This document shows, piece by piece, positions 24,461-33,097 of a DNA stretch of 33,490 nt. The stretch spans positions 1-33,490 of the forward strand of contig JALWZT010000343.1 in assembly GCA_027002405.1 (NCBI GenBank), given 5' to 3'. The stretch is from Anaerolineae bacterium (GTDB taxonomy: Bacteria > Chloroflexota > Anaerolineae > J102). The translations under genes were made by a program, and so were the position numbers. Within the stretch, counting starts at the first letter, position 1. The number at the start of each line of letters is the position of its first letter. Under the pieces are notes generated by a model, which saw only the letters and a list, made by a program, of their open reading frames with translations, made no database searches and was not told the DNA's origin.

Positions 24461-24585
24461 TACAATCGACATACAACCCCGCCATTGCGCCAGGCCCGAG
24501 CATCTGCCAAACTGAAACGTAATCCTCGCATCTCCTGACGCCCGAGAAAGACGCCACGTTCATCGTGAGCGTCTTTCTGTTTTTA
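24461..24585 (+). promoter_or_regulatory. Leader with terminator hairpin, copy 4
   Basis: TATACAAT (about 24461) and CATACAACCCCGCCATTG are followed by CCAGGCCCGAGC, matching AGGCCCGAGC of copy 1 and CCCCGCCATTG of copy 3. At 24545-24578, AGAAAGACGC pairs with GCGTCTTTCT, with an inner CACG/CGTG stem, followed by GTTTTTAG: a textbook intrinsic terminator. The next start codon is about 140 nt downstream. Between them GACGTTTGACG occurs twice (about 24666-24691). Confidence 0.55.
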
Positions 24586-24723
24586 GGGCAACCTTCGTCC
24601 TGACATTTGTGGCGAGTTTCGGCTGCGCCAAGCGTAAAACGTCGGGATTGGCTCACAGAGAAATGACGTTTGACGTCTTGACGTTTGACGATCTCCACAA
24701 ACCGCGCCACTTTCAGTTCCCTC

Positions 24724-25311
24724 ATGCTCGACTTTCTCCACACCCTCCTCATCTACGAGGCCAACGGTTTCCTGGCCCTCATGTACGTTTTCTGGGAGCA
24801 TCTGGCTGGCATTTTGGTGCTGGCCAGCTTCAGCTTCTTCACGGCCCGCGCGCCCGCGGGGCAGCGGGCCTGGACCGTCGGCGCGGGGATGCTGGCGCTG
24901 CTGGCCGCGTTCCTGGCTCCCACGCCCGCGCCCTTCTTGCTGGCGGCCATGAGCCTGGCGGGTGTGGCCGCAGTGCTGCTGGACAAATTCAATCCCGACG
25001 CGCTGCGCTGGCGCATCACCGGCGGGCTCACCCTGTACGCGCTGGCGGCCCTGGCCCACCTGGGATATCAGGCCTACCTTGCCGGGGTGGACGCAGCAGC
25101 GTGGGCGCAGGCCATCGGCGGGCAGGGGGAGGCGTCCGCGGCGCTGGCCCAGGGCCGGGCCTTTGTGGAAACCCTGGCCACCTGGGGCCTGTGGCTGATC
25201 CTGCCGCTGGGATATTTCTCCCTCCTGGCCCAGGTGCTGCTGGCGCATCCGCCGTTGAGCGCCAGGCCCGATGAGATCATCACGGCGGTGCGGACGCGGG
25301 AGAAACATTAG
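24724..25311 (+). CDS. Unknown polytopic membrane protein
   Basis: The 195-residue protein has four or five hydrophobic segments (residues about 13-38, 48-65, 66-82, 97-115 and 155-178) with short loops. It ends 95 nt before the HerA/VirB4-like ATPase gene, same strand. By size and position it could be the membrane channel component for that ATPase, comparable in role to VirB6 or TrbL proteins, but no sequence signature supports that. The start ATG 24724 is the first Met of the hydrophobic protein; the earlier start at 24685 would add a non-conserved stretch. Confidence 0.65.
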   Translation: MLDFLHTLLIYEANGFLALMYVFWEHLAGILVLASFSFFTARAPAGQRAWTVGAGMLALLAAFLAPTPAPFLLAAMSLAGVAAVLLDKFNPDALRWRITGGLTLYALAALAHLGYQAYLAGVDAAAWAQAIGGQGEASAALAQGRAFVETLATWGLWLILPLGYFSLLAQVLLAHPPLSARPDEIITAVRTREKH

Positions 25312-25402
25312 AACGCAGATAACGCTGATGCACGCAGATCATCGCAGATAAAAAATCAGAAAAAATCTGCGGAAATCAGCAGTTATCTGCGCTATCTGCG
25401 TT
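25312..25402. repeat. ATCTGCG palindromic intergenic repeat
   Basis: AACGCAGAT (25312-25320) and ATCTGCGTT (25394-25402) are exact reverse complements. Between them further CGCAGAT units on the left and ATCTGCG units on the right build a long imperfect hairpin. Such CGCAGAT/ATCTGCG repeats are dispersed in many bacterial genomes. It fills the gap before the ATPase gene. Confidence 0.75.
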
Positions 25403-25406
25403 CCCC

Positions 25407-28400
25407 ATGCAAACCACGCCCGAATTCACCATCCTCGATGACGCCCTCACCTTCCATGATGGTGTGTTCGCACACGCGCTGTTTCTGCTGGATGATCATC
25501 GCACCGGCCAGCGGGTGTACCGGGCGGTGATGCTGAAGGAGCTGGCCTACGTGCCCATCGAGGCGCGGGAGAATCCTGACGTGCTGGGCAAGCAGTGGAT
25601 GGCGGTGCGGGGCCTGTACAACGCGGCCGTCGATTTCTCCTACGTGGCCTTGGGCGCGTTCCAGCCGACACCCCTGGGCGTGGCCCAGTTCTATGGCGCC
25701 CAGGCCGAGGCCCACACGGAAGCCGCGGCCCTGCGAGAGGCGGCCCGGCGCATGGACGCGGTCACGGGGGTGCTCGCCAACTTCCCCCACTCCCGGCTAC
25801 GGGACCCCGACATCGAGCGGGTGCAGCTCCTGCTGGAGCGGATGCGCTCGTTGCCCCACATCCTGGCCATCCTGGGGCATCCCGACCCGCGGCAGGCGGA
25901 GAAGGGCATGGGGCGAGACGGCAGCCTGGGCGCGCAGGATGAGGAGCTGGCCAGCCAGCAGGGGGAGATGCTGCTGCGGGGCCTGGCCAAGCTGCGAAGC
26001 GATTTCGTGTTCGCGGTGACCGCGGCCCACATCGCCCGCGGGGATTTGTCCAAAGCGCTGGTGAAGATGGCGCGGGTGGCGAGCCAGGTGGCCTCGCGGC
26101 AGCGGGGCGCGATCAACGCGGCCTTCTCCATGGCCATTCCCCTGGCCGCGGCGCTCTCCAACAGTTATGCTGCGCAGCACAGCCAATCCCACGGGCTGGC
26201 GCACTCCCACGCGGATGGCGTGAGCGAGGGCTGGGGCGCGGGGGAGAGCCGCAGTTGGGGGCACAGCGTGTCCCACGGGGAGACGCGGGGCGAGGCGGTT
26301 ACCGAGAGCGTGGCCGTGACCGATGGCGTGGCCCATTCGCAGATGCACGGGATCAGCCACGGGGTGGCGGACAGCTCGACGTGGGGGCATACGGATTCGA
26401 CCGCGCACACCAGCAGTCACGGGCATTCTGTATCCCAGAGCCAGGGGACGAGCTGGAGCCAGGCACACACCGAGGGCGTGGCGCACGGGACGAGTCATAC
26501 GTCGGGCACCAGCCACAGCGTGTCGGATGGCACGTCCACCAACTGGTCACAGGGACACACCACGGGCACGAGTCAGAGCACGTCGCACACCAGCGGCTCC
26601 AGCTGGAGCACGGGCCAGAGCTCGGGGGTGTCGGGTAGCGAATCGTCGGGCTGGAGCCAGAGCGCCAGCGCCGGGCAGTCGGGGAGCGTGAGCCAGGGCA
26701 GCAACTGGAGCGCGTCCCACAGCCAAAACGTCTCCGCGGGCTACGGCGTGGCCCAGAGCGAGAGCGTGGGCGTGAACCAGTCCGCGTCCGCCAGCGTGAG
26801 CCAATCCGCGGCCCACACGGACACGGCGTCGAATACGCTGGGAGCCAACGCCAATGTGGGGGCCAGCGTCTCGGGCAACCTGTCCACCGGCGCCATCCCC
26901 GGCGGCAATCTCGGCGGGGGCCTGGAGACGGGCGTGGGCGTGTCGGGCAGCCACAGTTGGGGCAGTGCGGACTCCACGGCCAGTAGCGCCTCGCAGAGCG
27001 CAGGCATCGCCGTGAGCCAGGGCGCGGCCGCATCCCAAAGCGCCAGCGTGGGGGTGAGCGAAGGAACGTCCCAATCGGTGGGAGGCAGCGCTTCCACGAC
27101 CAGTGGCTGGAGCGCGTCCCAGAGCGCGGGCGTATCGGGGAGTCAGAGCAGCGGCTGGAACCAGGGAGTGAGCAGCTCGCAAGGGGGCTTTTCCAGCGAT
27201 TCTCACAGCAGCGGCTCTTTCTCAAGTCAGTCGAGTTCGGTGGGAGGAGGCACCTCCCACGTGGTCAGCAACGGCTCTTTCAACTCCACCTCGAACAGCA
27301 CGGTGCATTCCTCCTCGGACACGACCTCGCACGGCGGGTTTGCCTCCACCACCCGCGGGGAGAGCTGGGGAACCGCGGATACCGTAGGCAGTGCCGACAG
27401 CATTGGCGGCGGACACACGGTGTCCTCGGGAACCAGCCAGGCCTGGGGCGTGACCCGATCCCATTCGGTGACCCGCGGCCAGGCGCACACCGTCTCGCGG
27501 GCGGAGAGCATCGGCGAGAGTTTCTCGGAGGGACGGGCCGTGACTCGCTCGCACCAGACCGCCCGCTCCCACAGCGAGGGGCAGGCCGCGAGCCGGGCCA
27601 TCGCCCTGGGCGGAGGTCGAGCCTTCATGGGCGGGCTCTCCGCAGGCATCATCCCCGGCTTCTCGGTGGGGCGCTCCTGGCAGACCGAGGATCACGTGGC
27701 CATGCGCCTGACCGAGATCGTCAACGGATTGCAGAGTCTTTTGAATCATGCCACCGCGGAGGGGGGCTTTCTCACCAGCGCCATGCTCCTGGTGGACGCG
27801 AAGGGCGCGGCCGCGGCCGAATCCCTGGTGCCCCAGGCCTTTCACGGCCCCAACGCGCCCACGCCCGTGATGACGGTGATGGCGGGGGAGGTCCTGCGGC
27901 CCCACGTCCTGGCCCTGCGCCCTTCCCTGGACCGGGCCGCGTCCGCCCCCTTCGACGTGGGCCTGTGGACGCGCTGGGGCACGTTGCACACGCCGGAGAT
28001 GGTGGCGGCCCTGACCGCGCCCAATCTCTTCGAGGAGGGCTTGGCCGTGACCGTTCAGGAGCGCATCCCCGCCGGCCTCGCCTTCTATCCCGACGCCTCG
28101 GGCGACGTGACGCTGGGGCATCAGGTCTCGCCCGAGACAGGCGACCTCACCGCCGTGCCCCTGAAACTGAGCCGGGAGCGGCATTTCCACACCGCGTTCA
28201 TCGGCGACACCGGCTACGGCAAGTCGGTGGCCGCGGTGCGCCTGGCCCTGGAGACCACCGTCAAATGGAAGATGCGCACCCTGGTGCTCGATTTCGGCGC
28301 AGGCTGGCGACAATTGCTGAATGCGCCTGGCCTGGATGGGCGGGTGGATATCCGCCAGCTTTCGCCGGGCGGGGTGCGGCCCCTGCGCTGGAATCCCTTG

Positions 28401-29459
28401 CAGATCGGGCGGCACATCCTGCCCGAGGTGCAGTGGCGCGCGTTCTGCGATATCTTCGGCGCGGTGGCGCGGCTGGGTGTGCGGCGACAGGTGGCGGAGC
28501 TGCGGGAGGCCCTGCGTCGCGTCTATCTGGCCGCAGGCGTGCTGGTGGATGACCCGGAGTTGCCGGGCGAGTGGGCGGTGGTGCGAAAGGGCGAAGGCGC
28601 GACCGTGGGCGTTCCCCTGGCCGATCTCCCGCCCGATGAGCGCCAGCGCATCGCGGTGCAGCGGTCGAAGACCGTGGGCCTGGCCGAGCTGTATGCCGAA
28701 ATCGAGAACAAACTCAGTCTGATTCCGCCGCGGGACACGATGCTGCGGGGCGTACTGGAGGGCATCCTGTTTCGACTGCATCCCCTGGTGCAGGGCGCAG
28801 CCGCCAGGCAGTATGCCGCAGGCCCGGATGCGGTGGATATCAATGAGGTGGCGCCGGGCGGTTGGGGCGTGGCTATTTTGGAGGGCGGCGCGTTCCTGGA
28901 CGAGTTCTCCAAGGCGTTTCTGCTGGGCTGGACCGCCTGGCATATCTACAACGACGCGGTGGTGCAGCGCATGCGGCGGGCGCGATCGGAGCCTGCGCAC
29001 ATCCAGATCGTGTTCGAGGAGGCCAACAAGATTTTGTCGGGCGTGGACGCGGGCGAGGAGGAGGGCGGGGCCGCGTCCACCGCGGAGCAGTTCGCGGCCA
29101 TGTGGCGGGACTCCCGCAAGTATGGCATCTGGCTGCATCTCATCACGCAGTCGCCCTCGCTGATCCCGCCCGGCATCCTGTCGTCGTGCAACAATGTGTT
29201 TGCGGGCCAGGTCAAGAACCGGCGGGACCAGGACGTGGTCATCGGCATGCTGCACAAGTCGCCGGTGGGCTTCACGGATGAGGTGTGGCGGCGGTTCCTG
29301 GCGTCGCTGCCCGTGGCCCGATCTGTGGTCAAGCTGGGCTACGCCTTCGACCGGGCGCTGCTGGAGCCGGTCTACGTGCAGCCCCTCATCGTGCGGGCGC
29401 GGGAGCCGGATGATGAGGAGATCGTGGAGAGATTGGGACGCGGAGGGAGTGTTCAGTGA
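25407..29459 (+). CDS. HerA/VirB4-type ATPase with giant Ser/Gly/His-rich repetitive segment
   Basis: The 1350-residue protein has three parts. Residues 1-250 form a helical N-terminal domain. Residues about 252-735 are a low-complexity stretch of Ser, Gly, His, Ala and Gln with short repeats of the type SHSxGxSxS, His-rich first and Ala-rich later. Residues about 760-1350 form a HerA/VirB4/FtsK-like motor: Walker A GDTGYGKS (about 932), a LVLDFGAG strand, Walker B IVFEEA (about 1199), then a sensor region (YGIWLHLITQSPS) as in conjugation ATPases. It is likely a hexameric pump for DNA or protein at the membrane. The surrounding membrane and secreted proteins support this. The ATG lies right after the ATCTGCG repeat with no clear ribosome binding site. 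The repetitive insert is far longer than anything in ordinary VirB4. Confidence 0.82.
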   Translation: MQTTPEFTILDDALTFHDGVFAHALFLLDDHRTGQRVYRAVMLKELAYVPIEARENPDVLGKQWMAVRGLYNAAVDFSYVALGAFQPTPLGVAQFYGAQAEAHTEAAALREAARRMDAVTGVLANFPHSRLRDPDIERVQLLLERMRSLPHILAILGHPDPRQAEKGMGRDGSLGAQDEELASQQGEMLLRGLAKLRSDFVFAVTAAHIARGDLSKALVKMARVASQVASRQRGAINAAFSMAIPLAAALSNSYAAQHSQSHGLAHSHADGVSEGWGAGESRSWGHSVSHGETRGEAVTESVAVTDGVAHSQMHGISHGVADSSTWGHTDSTAHTSSHGHSVSQSQGTSWSQAHTEGVAHGTSHTSGTSHSVSDGTSTNWSQGHTTGTSQSTSHTSGSSWSTGQSSGVSGSESSGWSQSASAGQSGSVSQGSNWSASHSQNVSAGYGVAQSESVGVNQSASASVSQSAAHTDTASNTLGANANVGASVSGNLSTGAIPGGNLGGGLETGVGVSGSHSWGSADSTASSASQSAGIAVSQGAAASQSASVGVSEGTSQSVGGSASTTSGWSASQSAGVSGSQSSGWNQGVSSSQGGFSSDSHSSGSFSSQSSSVGGGTSHVVSNGSFNSTSNSTVHSSSDTTSHGGFASTTRGESWGTADTVGSADSIGGGHTVSSGTSQAWGVTRSHSVTRGQAHTVSRAESIGESFSEGRAVTRSHQTARSHSEGQAASRAIALGGGRAFMGGLSAGIIPGFSVGRSWQTEDHVAMRLTEIVNGLQSLLNHATAEGGFLTSAMLLVDAKGAAAAESLVPQAFHGPNAPTPVMTVMAGEVLRPHVLALRPSLDRAASAPFDVGLWTRWGTLHTPEMVAALTAPNLFEEGLAVTVQERIPAGLAFYPDASGDVTLGHQVSPETGDLTAVPLKLSRERHFHTAFIGDTGYGKSVAAVRLALETTVKWKMRTLVLDFGAGWRQLLNAPGLDGRVDIRQLSPGGVRPLRWNPLQIGRHILPEVQWRAFCDIFGAVARLGVRRQVAELREALRRVYLAAGVLVDDPELPGEWAVVRKGEGATVGVPLADLPPDERQRIAVQRSKTVGLAELYAEIENKLSLIPPRDTMLRGVLEGILFRLHPLVQGAAARQYAAGPDAVDINEVAPGGWGVAILEGGAFLDEFSKAFLLGWTAWHIYNDAVVQRMRRARSEPAHIQIVFEEANKILSGVDAGEEEGGAASTAEQFAAMWRDSRKYGIWLHLITQSPSLIPPGILSSCNNVFAGQVKNRRDQDVVIGMLHKSPVGFTDEVWRRFLASLPVARSVVKLGYAFDRALLEPVYVQPLIVRAREPDDEEIVERLGRGGSVQ

Positions 29460-29478
29460 GTCAGTGTTCAGTTTTCAG

Positions 29479-29538
29479 TGGACGATGGACGACAGACGAT
29501 GCTGAACGAAATCGTCTTCCGTCCATGGTCAATCGCCC
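29479..29538. repeat. GACGAT-type dispersed intergenic repeat, copy 2
   Basis: GGACGATGGACGACAGACGATG and CGTCTTCCGTCCATGG form an imperfect inverted repeat related to copy 1 at 21939, in the 88-bp gap between the ATPase gene and the next gene. Confidence 0.4.
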
Positions 29539-29547
29539 AAACAGCTT

Positions 29548-30123
29548 ATGAAACCCAGGCATTTTCTACCCCTCACCCTTTTCATCATCGCCGTGACGTT
29601 GATGGCCGCAATCGCTCTTCGCCACGCGCCCATGCCCGCGCTGCCCGTCATCGCCCAAACGACGCCGCTGCCCACTGTTACGCCTACCGCTACCCCAACG
29701 CCTGGCTGGTGGGATGAGGCCGATTTCGCCACGCCGACGCTGCCGACGCTGCCGGGCGTGAAGAAGCCTGCCTTCTCGGGCGGCGTGGGCGGGCAGGAGC
29801 CGGGTCAGCCTGTGCCCTTTACGACGCTCTCCTGCCCCACCGCGGGCGCGAAGATCACCGAGATTCGCACCGCGGGCGGGCCGTGGTGGCATATCTTCGG
29901 CGTGGCCGATATCCCGGAGCTGTGGTATTGGAAGGCGGAGGCGTCGGTGGATGGGGAGCACTGGGCCATGCTCTATCGGAGCGAGCGGGCGGCCTCGGGC
30001 CTGCTGCTGCGCCTGAACCTGACGACTGTGCCGGGCGGGCCACTGCTCCTCCGCCTGACAGCGGTGGACCGGACGGGGAATTATCCCGGGCCGTGTGTGG
30101 TGCGGGCAGAAAATAAAAGTTGA
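29548..30123 (+). CDS. Unknown secreted protein
   Basis: The 191-residue protein has a signal peptide or anchor (residues about 6-25, FLPLTLFIIAVTLMAAIAL), a PLPTVTPTATPTPGWW linker (about 41-56) and a compact beta-rich domain, about 90-185, with two cysteines (C95 and C183, approximate) that may bond. It follows the ATPase gene by 88 nt and shares the linker style with the 22581 protein. It is probably an envelope component of the same apparatus. No family is recognised. Confidence 0.65.
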   Translation: MKPRHFLPLTLFIIAVTLMAAIALRHAPMPALPVIAQTTPLPTVTPTATPTPGWWDEADFATPTLPTLPGVKKPAFSGGVGGQEPGQPVPFTTLSCPTAGAKITEIRTAGGPWWHIFGVADIPELWYWKAEASVDGEHWAMLYRSERAASGLLLRLNLTTVPGGPLLLRLTAVDRTGNYPGPCVVRAENKS

Positions 30124-30507
30124 TTACGTGGCAATCTTCGTGAGGGTTTCCTGAGGATAGGACGTTCAATCATCTAAATGCGGTTATTGCCCAAATTTCG
30201 AGAGAAGTCACCACACCGGGGCTGGTTGTCCGGTTTGAGGCCAAGGTGATAAACTGAGGTTTGGGCGGCGAAATTGGCGCATGGTCTGGCAAATCGGCAA
30301 TCGGTCGGGACCACTTGTCGGCAGACAGGCGCTCAGCTCCCACTACATTTTTACAATTTACCCACCAACGTGCTATTTCTCGCGCGGGGCCGTGGCTCGG
30401 ACGTTTTGCGCATTCATTGCCAACACTGCACTCTGGCAGGACTGACTACCCCTTGCCTGTCAAGCAGCGCGGCTTCGGCTTCGAAAATTAGACGAAAGAG
30501 AGACATT
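30124..30507. other. Intergenic stretch without a supported gene
   Basis: An ORF reads through part of it, but it has no credible start or conserved character. The end holds GCGCGGCTTCGGCTTCG, a small GC-rich hairpin-prone stretch, and GAAAGAGAG as ribosome binding site for the next gene. I see no promoter consensus. Confidence 0.5.
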
Positions 30508-31434
30508 TTGAAACAGCGTGATTATAGCAAGCAATCGAAAAAACTTCTGTTTACCACCTTCAACTGCGCAAAATCGCAACTAATTCCGTTGCAAACCATG
30601 CAGGAAATGCGTAATGACGATTTGATCATGGCATTGACTGGTCTTGCCGGCGGTATTTTGAATAATGGTTCAACCTGCGGTGTTGTGATTGGTGGCGCGA
30701 TTAGTTCCGCTATGATCAGGGACAAAGAATTGGGCGGTCAGTGGACGCTCGAAGATGAAATTCAACTCCTGGATGAGATCAGGAGGGATGTCACCTGGTT
30801 TGAGGATCGCTTTGGCACTTCGTTATGCCGTGAAAGAGCAGGACTCAATTATGAAAGAATCACGGTGCTTGGATTGCTTAATCCCCGAAAGGCCAAGGGA
30901 TGCGTTGCCCGGGCCGGGGCGAACATGACCTATTTCGTAGAAAAATATGAGAATGCAGAGCAAGCCAGGGACAATCTCCCCATGCACGAATTTCACAAGC
31001 ACCCAGCGGAAGCCGCCGAACATTGCGCCCCCAAAATACTCAGGGAGATCCGAGATAAAACCGGAATTGGCAACGACTCACTGGAACAAATCTCTGTCGC
31101 TTTGGATGGTGGCCTGGGATTATCCGGAGGCGGATGCGGCGCTCTTTCAGGGGCGCTTATGGCGCTGGGTCTCAAGTATGCTCTGGATCCCCAAAAAACA
31201 GACCCCCGCAAACTGAGAAATATCTACAGAGCGATGGATTCCGAGTTCTTCAGGATGGCCAAAATCCTGGTCAGTGCGTTTATCGAAGAATTCGAGTATA
31301 TTGAGTGTTCGAGGATTACGGCCCGAAAATTCAACGACTGGGGTGAATTCAGTAAATTCAGAAATACATCCTCCTGTGATGCAATCAATCAATTCCTCGT
31401 CGATAAAACGGTTGAGATTATCAATGACCGGTAA
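30508..31434 (+). CDS. Tandem C_GCxxG_C_C family redox protein
   Basis: The 308-residue protein looks like two copies of the C_GCxxG_C_C domain (PF09719, putative redox-active). First copy: [25 protein letters not shown] and GCVARAG. Second copy: [33 protein letters not shown] and SSCDAI. Single-domain members of about 150 residues are the norm, so this is a duplication. The family is thought to use the cysteines for metal or disulfide chemistry; it is often found in anaerobes. The TTG start at 30508 (LKQRDYSK in the ORF track) has GAAAGAGAG upstream and is preferred over the long upstream extension. Its 3' end overlaps the integrase remnant on the other strand by 14 nt. Confidence 0.72.
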   Translation: MKQRDYSKQSKKLLFTTFNCAKSQLIPLQTMQEMRNDDLIMALTGLAGGILNNGSTCGVVIGGAISSAMIRDKELGGQWTLEDEIQLLDEIRRDVTWFEDRFGTSLCRERAGLNYERITVLGLLNPRKAKGCVARAGANMTYFVEKYENAEQARDNLPMHEFHKHPAEAAEHCAPKILREIRDKTGIGNDSLEQISVALDGGLGLSGGGCGALSGALMALGLKYALDPQKTDPRKLRNIYRAMDSEFFRMAKILVSAFIEEFEYIECSRITARKFNDWGEFSKFRNTSSCDAINQFLVDKTVEIINDR

Positions 31435-31765
31435 ACTGGGTGTAGATCATGGTGGTGCGGACGTCTTTGTGGCTGAGGAGTTCCTGGACGGTGCGGATGT
31501 CGTAGCCGGCTTCGAGGAGATGGGTGGCGAAAGAGTGACGGTAGATGTGAAGGGAGACGCGTTTGGGGATGTCCGCGCGTTTGGCGGCATACCGCAAGGC
31601 TTTTTGCACCACGCTGGGATCGAGATGGTGGCGGTGCCGGACACCGGAGCGGGGATCGGCTGAGATGCGGGTGGCGGGAAAGACCCATTGTCTGCACCAT
31701 TCACGAGCGGCATCGAGGTATTTGCGGGCAAGGGTGTCTTTCACTTGCATTGTCATTCCAATCAT
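31421..31765 (-). pseudogene. intI: Integron-type integrase (IntI-like) C-terminal remnant
   Basis: The 114-residue frame matches the C-terminal half of integron integrases: [59 protein letters not shown] (H and R of the active site), LLSHKDV and MIYTQF with the nucleophile Tyr. The N-terminal domain and the first catalytic Arg are absent, and the usual tail after the Tyr is replaced by TGH-stop at the junction with the redox gene. It must be inactive as an integrase. It points away from the cassette-like genes at 32.4-33.5 kb, the orientation expected of an integrase relative to its array. Confidence 0.78.
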
Positions 31766-32271
31766 ACAAACCTTCGAAAAAGGTAAAAATGCCTTGCTGC
31801 TTTAAATGCAACACTTATCATATCAGGGAATGCCCCAAAGAAACATCAACTGAATAGCTCGCACTTCTTCAGCCGTCGAGAATTTCTTCATCATGACCTT
31901 GAAGCCATGTCTACTGGATGTTCCTACTTACCTGCCAAAAATTGTACAGAATTTGAACGTAGCGTAAATATGTTCCTAGTTATCCTAGATCTCAAGTGTC
32001 CAATCCACGGCAGGGGATGAGTCCATCCGGCGAAGTCATAATTTCCTAGTAGGGGTTCACGCTCCATAGTTAAGAGCTGATCAACTTATTGAAGGTCGAA
32101 ATCAATCTGATTGACGGGCGAGTTGTGCAGGCGGGCCGGGCGTTGTAGAATGGAATGAACGATGACGATGATCCGCAGCTGTGAGCGGCGTCCTCTCGGG
32201 TGGCGGGCGTGACCAGTCTGCCGGCCTTTCCAGCATCTTTCTTCACCCCACCATCATCATCCAACCCCGGC
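31766..32271. other. Intergenic stretch between integrase remnant and attC-like site
   Basis: This stretch of about 500 bp has no ORF of credible length. Several stops occur in all frames. I see no strong promoter and no clear attI. It probably is eroded sequence between the lost 5' part of the integrase gene and the first cassette. Confidence 0.5.
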
Positions 32272-32401
32272 GGCGCTAACATTTGCGTGCAGGGGATAGG
32301 CTCCCGCCCGCGGTTCCAGCCCGCGCCTGCGGGTACTGCCACGACTCGGGCCTCGATCCTTGGCCGGAAGTGCCGTCTGCGCCTGACGCGGGCCGTTAAG
32401 T
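32272..32401 (+). other. attC-like cassette recombination site
   Basis: From the outside in, GCTAAC pairs with GTTAAGT over the essential AAC/GTT. Unpaired spacers follow (ATTT on the left, GGGCC on the right). Then GCGT-G-CAGG (32285-32293) pairs with CCTG-ACGC (32382-32389), leaving one extrahelical G. This is the R box, spacer and L box plan of integron attC sites. GTTAAGT fits GTTRRRY; CGCTAAC deviates in the first base from RYYYAAC. The inner part can form further GC-rich stems. A ribosome binding site and ATG follow within 20 nt, as at the start of a cassette. Confidence 0.5.
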
Positions 32402-32415
32402 GCGAGGAATCGACT

Positions 32416-33084
32416 ATGACTCAAAGATTACAAGACAACGAACTGAGCAGAGAAGTTGTTGCCCAATACCTGGTATCAGAATTAGAAATGTTACATCAAC
32501 GCGCTGAAGCGAGTGAGCAGTTTGTCGCAAACAAAACTAACTTTTTTGTTGCGCTTACTACAGCAATCGTTGGTGGATTATTATTTCTTTTCAAAGAACA
32601 CGCCGATGAAAGCACGACCATCTTAGTTGTTGTCTTTGCATTGGGCTTTCTGCTGGTCATGGGATGGGTGGTGTTCAAGCAAAGTGTAGATATGGTAGCA
32701 TCTGCTGCTATTTATTACCGTAGAGCAGGCCGGATTCGGCAATGGTTTGTAGATAATGCTCCTACCGTAGAGAAATATATACCTTTTACCGTTACAGATG
32801 AAAGACCACCTCTATACGTGCCCCATGCTCCACTGCGGGATTTCAATACCATAGTGGCGAGTTTGAACGCTGGTTTGGTATCAATTTTGGCGGGATATCT
32901 GTTTTTTATTTCATCACAAACGAGACTTTCCCCAATTTCACGGACAAGGCTAGTTGTGGTGCTTGCGGGAAGTTTATTCGTGATAATGTTTTATGTACAA
33001 TTCAGGATTTATAAGAATCATTTAATGGCAAAGGAAAAAAGCGAAAAAGAACAAGGGAAGGTGCATTTCCCGCGCCCGAACTAG
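32416..33084 (+). CDS. Unknown four-helix membrane protein, cassette-like, paralogue of the 23775 gene
   Basis: The 222-residue protein has membrane segments near residues 45-60, 70-90, 153-170 and 181-200, and the loop motif IYYRRAGRIRQWFVDN with EKYIPFTVTDERPP, shared with the 23775 protein. The start ATG 32416 has GAGGA upstream and lies right behind the attC-like site; the ORF track start at 32200 runs through that site and is rejected. The stop is followed after 13 nt by GCCTAAC, which fits the attC opening consensus, so the gene looks like an integron cassette. AT-rich relative to the ATPase region. Function unknown; membrane effector of a defence system is one possibility. Confidence 0.68.
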   Translation: MTQRLQDNELSREVVAQYLVSELEMLHQRAEASEQFVANKTNFFVALTTAIVGGLLFLFKEHADESTTILVVVFALGFLLVMGWVVFKQSVDMVASAAIYYRRAGRIRQWFVDNAPTVEKYIPFTVTDERPPLYVPHAPLRDFNTIVASLNAGLVSILAGYLFFISSQTRLSPISRTRLVVVLAGSLFVIMFYVQFRIYKNHLMAKEKSEKEQGKVHFPRPN

Positions 33085-33097
33085 TGTTTCATTGCGC

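Noticed and set aside
26163-27600. Ser/Gly-rich repetitive DNA considered as a CRISPR array or tandem repeat array
   Set aside because: The repeats are short and imperfect and stay in one reading frame; they encode a low-complexity protein segment, with no constant repeat and unique spacers.
27222-29255. Long minus-strand ORF (677 aa) opposite the ATPase
   Set aside because: It is an antisense shadow of a GC-rich coding region; its composition (His, Gly, Arg, Gln rich) is that of a complementary frame, and the plus strand has a clear ATPase.
30360-30480. Second attC-like site before the redox protein gene
   Set aside because: GTT and AAC triplets are present, but I found no paired L boxes at the right distance.
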